A stretch of 64,000 nt of DNA from Hymenoscyphus infarciens. Its lineage: Eukaryota; Ascomycota; Leotiomycetes; Helotiales; Helotiaceae. A model generated the notes under the pieces. It made no database searches. It saw only the letters and a program-made list of their open reading frames with translations, and was not told where the DNA came from. The stretch spans positions 1 to 64,000 of the forward strand of contig LLCB01000196.1 in assembly GCA_001414345.1 (NCBI GenBank), written 5' to 3'. Made by a program: the position numbers and the translations under genes. Of the stretch, positions 56,636 through 64,000 are shown one piece after another (within the stretch, counting starts at the first letter, position 1; every line of letters begins with the position of its first letter).

Positions 56636-56640
56636 CTTTT

Positions 56641-56862
56641 ATAAGTATTAATTCACTCTTATAAATATTAATTTACTTCTTTTAAAATTTATATTTATAA
56701 ATTATAAATTATATAAACTTAGCTTTTTTATATACTTAAGTTAGAGCTCTTAAGATAGTTAATACTAAGAGAGCGCTTTTTAGATTACGATTATAATAAT
56801 AAAAGACTCTAGAGAAGAAGTAATTATAGATATTATTCTTTTTTATTATTTTACTCTATAAT

Positions 56863-56895
<33 letters not shown>

Positions 56896-58297
56896 AGATA
56901 TAGATATATAGAGTAATAAGAGCAGATAAGCTAAATTCTACTAAAAATCGAGTAGATTTTATTTTAGTAAGAGATTAATTAAGATTATTAAATAATTCTT
57001 AAAATATACTAATATATTTATATTATAGAGATTATTTAAGATTATATTATATTCTTTAAACTAATCTTTAAACTAATCTAATTTAAATAGAGTCTTAGAA
57101 TATTTTACTCGAATATTTATAAAAATATGATTTTTCTTCTTTCTTAAAAGTATACTACTAAAGCTTCTTATAGAGATAACGCTAATATATAGTCTCTACT
57201 CTACTCTATTTAGTTTATAGCTTCTAGTAGAAAGAAAGCTAAGTAAGATATTTCCGTACTTATATATAACTTCTATTATTATATAATAGAGTATAAGATA
57301 AGATAAAAAGAAAATAGAATAGTTAGTAGAAGAAATAAAGTAATAGAACTAATCTTACTACTATTATAACTCTCTAGAAGTTATTCTAAACTCTAATAGC
57401 TTAGATGTTAAATACTCTTCTTAGAATAGAGTAGCTTTTAATATTTTAGATATAGCTATTAACTTTTCTGAATTTATTAGTAGTATCTTACTAAGTAGAT
57501 ACTTCTACTACTATTACTCTCTTATAAGTATATCTTATTTCTTAGAAAATTTCAACTGAAAATTTTCTAGAACTATTAATACTAATACCTGTTTTATTAT
57601 CTATAATAAGTATAACTATCTAGTCTAATAAATCGATAAGTTAATAGTTTATATATATATTATCGAGAGAAATTATAAATAACTATATATATATTACTCT
57701 ACTTAGATCTAGGTTCTTTAGAGTTCTATCTTAGTTTTATAATATATTAAGACTCTAATATTCTCTCTTTCGTTATAATTCCTCTATCTTTTACTAGTAT
57801 CTTCTACTCTAGAGTTTATTTCTATACTTTTTCTAGAAAAATACTAAGATTCTCTTCTCTTAAAAGAAGTATAAGTCTGCTATTTTTAGTAGCTAATTCG
57901 TAGTTCTTAGTAATTAGAAGCTAGTTATTTTCTATATTCTTATCTCTACTAGAAGAGAGTCTATAGTCTAGTAGAGAAGCTATATTAGTATAGTCGATAG
58001 TATTTAGAATATTATACTACTACGAGATATTATTAGAGACTTATTTTAAGATATACTATTTAAATACTACGATATCTAATAATATTATTCTTTATATTAT
58101 TAGTATTTTAAGCGATATTATTAAGCTAAGAACTTTGAATTCTTAATTAATTTAGATAATTCTTTTTTTAAAAAAAAATACTTCAAATATTAAGAAGTAA
58201 TAGTAGTTTTATAATTCTCTAAGTATTATAAATTATTATATATTAAGAAGAAATACTTAAGTAGAAACTACTTTATATACTATACTTAATTAGTATA
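56641..58297. other. AT-rich, RIP-like sequence with TAG microsatellite
   Basis: No open frame of length. Probably mutated transposon sequence. A (TAG)n run of about ten units lies at about 56,866-56,896. No LTR pair or TIR identified inside. Confidence 0.55.
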
Positions 58298-58885
58298 CTT
58301 TAGAGTCTATTTAGCTCGTATATATTAGTTCTTTTATAATATATATATTATTAAAAATAATAAGATAATATATAATATATATAAACGTTTAGCTAGTATA
58401 TATTATAGTATATACTTTTGTTTATATATTATTTAAATATATATTACTAAAAGTAAATAATATACTTTTCTAATCTCTTAATCTTTAACTTATATATATA
58501 TATATATATATATTTCTAGATCTCTACTACTACTAGTACTAGTATAGCTTTATATTCTCTACTATAAATACGCTCCTCTATTAATATTAGTTATAAGTGT
58601 AAAATTAGATTTAGAAGTTAGAATAATATAAGCTTCTTATTTTATAATATAATAGTAATTAAAGTAGTAGACTTTTAGTAAAGTAACTAAAATCGACGAT
58701 AGTTATACTAAATATTAGTAAAATATATATATTAAATATATATAAGAGAGCTAAAGAGTAATTACTAATTATTAAATAAAAGTAATAAAATAATTAAATA
58801 TATACGAGTATCTTTTAACTTTATACTTATATATAAATCTTATATATCTAAATTGAATTATATATAAGCTAAATAAGCTCTTTAG
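58298..58885. mobile_element. TIR element copy A (588 bp, MITE-like)
   Basis: Left end CTTTAGAGTCTATTTAGC and right end GCTAAATAAGCTCTTTAG are imperfect inverted complements. TA dinucleotides flank both (58296-58297 and 58886-58887). The body matches, in reverse complement, most of the sequence at 62,534-62,973 (copy B), including the ACTAAAAgTAAATAATATAC block. Non-coding and AT-rich. Confidence 0.7.
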
Positions 58886-59161
58886 TAGGTTTTTATATAT
58901 ACGAGCTATTAAATAGTATATTATATAATAGCGCGATATTACTATAGTATTATAACGAAAACTAATATATATAATTAGAATATTATAATAATATATAATT
59001 CGAAAATACTATAGTATTTTATTATAATAATACTATCGACTATACTAACTACTATATAGTAGTAACGACTTCTATTCTAGTTATTATACTCTGCTTAGTT
59101 AAAGTGCTCTATATATCTGTCTAGTAATATATAAAAGAAACTCGTTTCCGAAGATTTTATA
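58886..59161. other. spacer between the two TIR copies
   Basis: AT-rich, RIP-like, with palindromic AATACTATAGTATT-type words. No gene. Confidence 0.5.
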
Positions 59162-59180
59162 GACTTAGAGCCTATTTAGC

Positions 59181-59534
59181 TGTAACGGCATGCCGTTCTG
59201 TATAGCCGAGATGACATGGCATATGCCGTATATATAAGGTTTCGGTAGTTGTTGTTTTGCATTGTCTAATTTAGGAAGGTTACGTACGTCTATACGTCCG
59301 TCCGGACTTTCGGACGTACTTCGTAGGGTTCGGGCTTTTGTATTAGCCGACGTTCGGTTTCGTACCCCTTTTTGTCGTCCGAACCTCTTGTATATAGCAG
59401 CCTACTCTCCTAGAGTCAGAAAAGGCCAGTTTAGCCTTTTCTTCTATATCAGAGCCTAGTATTTATATACGTTATTCTGCCAAACGCACTCCTATATGCC
59501 TCTTCTGTAGTTATATGTATTTCATGCTATTATA
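59181..59534 (+). repeat. 5' LTR of non-autonomous element
   Basis: 354 bp. Contains GTATATATAAGG (TATA-box-like) followed by TTCGGTAGTTG. The last part (about 59,440-59,534) is homologous to the end of the chromovirus LTR (TTAGAGCCTAGTAT..ATACGTTATTCT), the earlier part is not. Confidence 0.9.
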
Positions 59535-59867
59535 TAAAAAGACTAAACTCTACTTCGCCGGTAACAGCATTTATAATATCTCTTCGAGCTTATCGTCGCT
59601 TTTATTTCTTTTTTAGGCTAGAATCGGACCTAAACAACGCTATCCTTAAATAGCCAGGATTCCAGAGATCTCCTGGACGGCTAGTAATATTAGGGTTTAG
59701 TATCGGTTTTAGATAGCTAGTAAAAATCGTGTCTTGTATATTATAGGATTTAAATACGCTAAGTGTTTAGAATCCTAATAACCCTCTCCGTATAAGGACT
59801 GCTGTACACAGGTTCGGTGAATAAGTCGACATACTATAGTTATCGCAAAGGCTTCTGAATCTACTCT

Positions 59868-59886
59868 TACCCCCCCCCCCCCCCCC
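59868..59886. repeat. poly-C run
   Basis: About 17 consecutive C inside the leader of the non-autonomous element. It may be unstable or misassembled in length. Confidence 0.8.
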
Positions 59887-60499
59887 TATTTCGACATCAT
59901 GTTAACAGTTCTACCATAAGGCGTTAAACGAACTTCTAGGGCTACCCCCCTTTTCGAAAGATAACTCTCTAAACCCTCTCCGACCTAACCCGTAACCGTA
60001 TACTAAGACCTAGAAGATCCCGACGAAATGATAAGTAAGACTTCTCAAATACAGACGATATACGGACAAGAGATAGCAGTATATAAAGGATAAAACGATT
60101 AGTTAGAGAGATAGAGGACAAAATTATAAGCGAACTTCGAAGTTAACTAAATCCTACCTCTGAACCCTCCCCGATCCAACCCTCTTTCGAACCTTCGTTC
60201 GAACCCTCCTTTGTTTTTCAAAGCCTGAATTTTAGACCTCTTTCGTTTAAGGGACACCGCTGCCCCTGATGCCTTCCTACCACTTCCTAACTCTCGAATC
60301 TCGAATTGGATACGAATTAGTTAAAATACGCTTTCTATTAGGATAAAAAACTTAGAAGCGAGCTCTTAGCTAAGTTATTGTTGTTAGTCCTGACCGAACA
60401 TTATCCGACTCTGAGCTTCTCTTGAACCTCTACTAGTGAACGACTAAAAAGACTATAATTACTTGGTTACGGACTAAGTCCTAGCTGCTAATATAAAGG

Positions 60500-60780
60500 T
60501 TATGAAAGAAATAGAAGTGGAATTAAGAAGAAGATTATGCTGAAGAAACTTTTGTTGACTTTAAAAGGTTACTTTTCGAGTATAGCTATACTTGGGGAAA
60601 TGCTAGAGTCGGACAGGTTCTTTTATATATGGGATAAGATTATACCTTAGCCCTGAAACGCGTCTACTACTCTTAAGAGACGTTGGAATTATAACTTTGC
60701 TGAAATAGTGAACGATCTTTTAGCTATAGATAAGGAGACACGCTGAAACGCTGAGTTACGATATATTAGCACTACGGTTT
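60500..60780 (+). pseudogene. gag-like remnant in non-autonomous element
   Basis: Aligns by eye with the chromovirus segment at about 50,225-50,470 (same order of words around TTTTCGAGTATAGCTATACTT and GATAAGGAGACACG, versus their TA-rich forms). Broken by stops, no zinc knuckle seen after it. Confidence 0.6.
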
Positions 60781-60947
60781 AGAATACCCCTCCTTATCTA
60801 GTTTAGCTCTGAACTCTCTACAATCCGATAGCAACTCTTTCTTTGAAATCGGAAGATGAATAAGTCTTTAAGTACTCTGAAGGGAACGAGGCGGCCTACG
60901 GGCCTGAGTAACACAGTTCCTATGACAGTACTAATAAATGTCGTACC

Positions 60948-61480
60948 TGAAACTGTACCTCTTTTTGTTGTCCCGAACTTCGGACAGCGTTTTTTAACAT
61001 TCGGCAACAACTTCGCCTTTGACCAGCCGAAACTGCTCCTTTTGTTGTCCTGAACTTCGGACAGCGTTTTTAACATTCGGCAACAAACTCTTTTGACTAG
61101 CCGAAACTACTTGACAACTCGGCAACAACTTCGCCTTTAGCTAGCTGAAACTACCCCTTTTATTATCTTGAACTTTAGATAGCGAAACTTTGATAACCTT
61201 TGGTAATAACTTCGCCTTTGACCATCTGAAACTCCTCCTTTTGTTGTCTTGAACATTGGATAGCATTTTTAAATTCGGAATCAAGTTCCTTTGACTAGCT
61301 GAAACCTTACCTCTTTTTTTGTCCTTGGATACTTAGATAATAAATTTTAAACTTTAATAATATTTAGTAATAAACTCCTTTGACTAGCTGAAACTGCCCC
61401 TCCTCTTATTATCCTAGACTTTAGATAACAGTTTTAACTTTAATAACTTTGGTAATAACTCTTTTGACTAGCCGAACCCC
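60948..61480. repeat. degenerate 73-89-bp minisatellite replacing pol
   Basis: About seven units, each starting GAAACT(G/A)C and containing TTTTGTTGTCCTGAACTTCG, then AACATTCGGCAACAA, then CTTTTGACTAGCC. Units start near 60,948, 61,029, 61,104, 61,148, 61,229, 61,302 and 61,391. The third unit is short. Divergence rises to the right. Confidence 0.75.
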
Positions 61481-62164
61481 TACCGACTCTAGTAAAGAGT
61501 CTTTCTTATATTCTTTCTCTCTTTCTTACTTTCTTTTTACTTCTGGCTGGGCTAGAAGTTCTTTTTTTATTTGAACTTTTCGAATCGGATATAAATCGGT
61601 ACGCTCTTGAAAGGATAGTAACCTCTTAGCTAAGTTATTACTATCTACGATATTATTAACTTTTCGGTTCTGACTTTACTCTAAACTTTTTTAGAACCTA
61701 CACTCTTTTTTCATTCGAATTCAAATCTAATGCGAATCGGTACGCTCTTGATATAAGCTCTTAACTGAGTTATTACTGCCTCTCAACTAAACGACTTCTG
61801 ACTCTACGCTGAATTCGACTTCGACTCTGTTTTGAATTTTTAAACTTTTTGAACTTTTTGAACTTTGAACTTTTTCCGACCTACTGGACAGGATCGGACT
61901 ACACTCTTTTCACGAATACTTGCTTTTAATATTGAAGGATTAGAAACAAAGTCTCTTTACAAGCATCTACAGTTACGATTTAAAGCCGACATCTCGCTTA
62001 CGACATTACAATACAAACCCGGGTCAGCTACGATTTAGACCTTAACTTTCTCGCTTACGATAAAATCAAATACAACAAATATTACAACACTTACACTATC
62101 TCGATTTAGCCCTAAACGACAAGAGAGAGAAGACTCAGAACGAGTCTTTTTCAAGGGAGGGGGA

Positions 62165-62528
62165 TGTGACAGTATGCTGTCCTGTATAGCCGAGATAATA
62201 TAGTATATGCCGTATATATAAGGTTTCGGTAGTTGTTGTTTTGTATTATCTAATTTAGGAAGGTTACGTACGTCTGTACGTCCGTCTAGACTTTCGGACG
62301 TACTTCGTAGGGTTCGGGCTTTTGTATTAGCCGACGTATGTCGTTGTTCGGTTTCGTACCCCTTTTTGTCGTCTAAACCTCTTGTATATAGCAGCCTACT
62401 CTCCTAGAGTCAGAAAAGGCTAGTTTAGCCTTTTCTTCCGTATTAGAGCCTAGTATTTACATACGTCATTCTGCCAAACGCACTCCCATATGCCTCTTCT
62501 GTAGTTGTGTGTATTTCGTGCCGTTACA
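62165..62528 (+). repeat. 3' LTR of non-autonomous element
   Basis: 364 bp, 10 bp longer than the 5' LTR because of a TATGTCGTTG insertion (or its loss from the other copy). Begins TGTGACAGTA, ends TGCCGTTACA. Other differences are almost all transitions. Confidence 0.9.
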
Positions 62529-62973
62529 TTAGCACGTATATAATTTAATATAGATATATAACATTTATATACGAGTATAGAGTTAAAAGCTGCTCGTATA
62601 TATCGATTTATATTATAAGTTTAACCTTGAATATATTCTATATTATTTAGCTCGTATATATTTTAGTATATATTCCGTTAACTCTAGACTACGTCTCTAG
62701 TAGTAGTTATAGTAGTAATAGTAGTATAAAAAGAAAAGATATATATATATATAAAAGTTAAAAGTCAAGAGATTAAAAGAGTATATTATTTATTTTTAGT
62801 AGTATATCTTCTTATATATATATTTAAAGAATATACGAGTAAAAGTGTATACTATAATATATACTAGCTAAACGCTCGTATATATTATAATATATATATA
62901 TATATATTATCTTCTTTAGTAGTATATATATTAAAAAAGAACTAATATATACGAGCTAAATAAGCTCTTAGAC

Positions 62974-63238
62974 AGCGATATAATATTTATTAGATTATCG
63001 TAAAATATATTATATAATAAATATTATAAAGTTTTATCTAATATAATAAAATATTATCTAAAAAGTAATAATAATTAATAAATATCAGGTTTTTAGTACT
63101 AGTGCTTTATAGTACTAAATATAACTTATATTTTCTTTCTAAGAATCTACTTTTTTATATTAAAAAATTATTATATAACTCTTAATTTACTATAAAACAC
63201 TTATAATAAAACGTGTAATCTCCTAGAGTTATAAATAA
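62974..63238. other. AT-rich spacer, right edge of transposon block
   Basis: RIP-like sequence that returns to ordinary base composition at about 63,240. No gene. Confidence 0.5.
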
Positions 63239-63900
63239 TTAGAATTTACTATTAAAAACATATAACTTTAAGACTAAGTATTCTATTAGCTCTCGGCTAG
63301 AAGAACTATTATCCTTCGGATTAACCATTTTTCCGCTGATAATCGATATATTATCGGTTATTCTTAGAAACCTGGTATCGATTAGATTACTTAATACGAT
63401 ATAATAAATATCGTAGATCCCTCGATATGTCACCGGTAATACCGCCGCCCAAGTCTGAGATTTTGCGTTGTCTAGCGCGACCTCAATTTTAGCAATAGTC
63501 GTAGGAGAGAGAATTAGGCGAATCCTTTCAAAGATTGGATAACCCACGGGTTTTTAGCTATACAAACCTCTGAACGACTTCGTCTAGCTCATCGGTTTCT
63601 TCTACGTTTACTTGAATCCAGTCTACATTGAGATTATTAGCATCGTCTTGATCTAAATCGAGCTGCGGTAACTAGTGCTTGTAGTTTATATTAAGAGCGC
63701 TGAATAGTTGACTAATTGAAAGGTCGTAAAATTCGACAAGCACCACGTATATCTCTGAGGCAGTGAGAAGTTTGTGTATCTCTGGTGTAATAAGAGCAGC
63801 TAACTTGGAAACTGGCTTGAGAGCTGGTTTGGAGACTGTTGGCTAGCATCCGAAGAATATTTGAGGGTGACGGGGTGCTCCTAACGTTTAGGACAAATTA
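63239..63900 (-). pseudogene. broken minus-strand coding fragment, unrecognised
   Basis: Two open stretches. The right one, about 63,557-63,890, reads KLAALITPEIHKLLTASEIY and EIYVVLVEFYDLSISQLFSAL and then, after a TAG, LPQLDLDQDDANNLNVDW and QVNVEETDELDEVVQRF; a second TAG lies at about 63,843. The left one, 63239-63547, is in another frame (GYPIFERIRLILSPTTIAK..) and ends at a normal stop. Both TAGs would be CAG before a C-to-T change. A short intron or a frameshift separates the stretches. No domain recognised. The upstream part lies beyond or at the window edge. Confidence 0.45.
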
Positions 63901-64000
63901 TCTCCGACGGCCTATATCTCATAGCTCAAACATTCCTAACTGCCATTTCTTCAGTACCAGAATGTTTTGTCCAAAATCCTGCAAAGGAGCTGAACAGCTC
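63901..64000. other. window edge
   Basis: Ordinary composition, no feature seen. Possibly the start of the gene whose broken part lies at 63.2-63.9 kb. Confidence 0.4.

Larger units (their letters stand above)
59181..62528 (+). mobile_element. non-autonomous LTR retrotransposon, 3.35 kb
   Basis: Flanked by exact TTAGC duplications (59176-59180 and 62529-62533). LTR ends TGTAACGGCA..TGCCGTTACA are near-perfect inverted repeats. The 2.63-kb interior has a leader, a gag-like segment (about 60,500-60,780) similar to the chromovirus gag, then a degenerate minisatellite in place of pol, and a polypurine tract (CAAGGGAGGGGGA) before the 3' LTR. It is less mutated than the chromovirus (more CpG, CpA and TpG) and so probably younger. 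No reverse transcriptase, so it must be moved in trans. Confidence 0.88.
59162..62973. mobile_element. TIR element copy B, split by an LTR element
   Basis: Left end GACTTAGAGCCTATTTAGC at 59162-59180 and right end GAGCTAAATAAGCTCTTAGAC ending at 62973. Subtracting the inserted LTR element and one target copy leaves about 459 bp, similar to but shorter than copy A. Opposite orientation to copy A. A TA precedes the left end; the right flank has no clear TA. Confidence 0.65.

Noticed and set aside
59262..59459. 65-codon frame inside the LTR
   Set aside because: Wholly within the 5' LTR; the corresponding frame differs in the 3' LTR because of the 10-bp indel.
60798..61076. 92-codon minus-strand frame in the non-autonomous element
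   Set aside because: Lies across the minisatellite, so the open frame follows from the repeat rather than from a gene.

Overview
The window comes from a filamentous ascomycete (Pezizomycotina). Its genes carry short spliceosomal introns (about 46-170 bp) with GT..AG ends. It holds a dispersed single-copy 5S rRNA gene, and its AT-rich repeat blocks have the TpA-rich, TAA/TAG-riddled look of repeat-induced point mutation (RIP). The 5S sequence and gene set would fit Leotiomycetes, but I cannot fix the class from sequence alone.

Layout. 1-0.46 kb: 72-bp tandem repeat. 1.15-4.76 kb (-): TBC RabGAP. 5.39-6.49 kb (+): three-exon SDR oxidoreductase. 7.25-8.25 kb (+): secreted CAP/PR-1 protein. 8.3-13.1 kb: gene-poor, with a 549-bp MITE and a possible decaying minus-strand gene. 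13.16-14.12 kb (+): bHLH factor. 16.13-20.39 kb (-): Kcs1-type inositol hexakisphosphate kinase in two exons. 21.92-25.44 kb (-): large disordered nuclear-type protein. 26.52-32.24 kb (+): Cdc11/Nud1-like septation scaffold. 33.21-34.11 kb (-): crotonase, head to head with ALG2 (34.48-36.11 kb, +). 36.42-38.0 kb (+): four-exon FAD/NAD(P) oxidoreductase. 38.57-39.02 kb (+): a 100-residue unknown gene. 39.25-41.0 kb: AT-rich transposon remnant. 41.3 kb (-): 5S rRNA. 42.75-44.17 kb (+): A1 aspartic protease. 44.59-45.80 kb (-): ORC6. 46.27-47.02 kb (+): SSP120-like EF-hand protein. 47.09-48.34 kb (-): TRM12/TYW2.

From about 48.4 kb to about 63.2 kb the window is a nested transposon block. One complete but heavily mutated Ty3/gypsy chromovirus (48,599-56,635) has matching 469-bp LTRs and a CTTTT target duplication. 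A second, shorter LTR element (59,181-62,528) has a TTAGC duplication, keeps a gag-like region, and has a degenerate minisatellite where pol would be. The two share the 3' part of the LTR (R/U5-like), the leader and the end before the 3' LTR, but not U3. The second sits inside one copy of a TIR element whose other copy lies inverted at 58.3-58.9 kb. The last kilobase holds a broken minus-strand coding fragment.

The genes are housekeeping functions (membrane traffic, inositol pyrophosphate signalling, septation, N-glycan assembly, replication licensing, tRNA wybutosine) mixed with secreted or metabolic enzymes. Nothing indicates a biosynthetic cluster. The least ordinary material is the transposon block and the small unrecognised genes.
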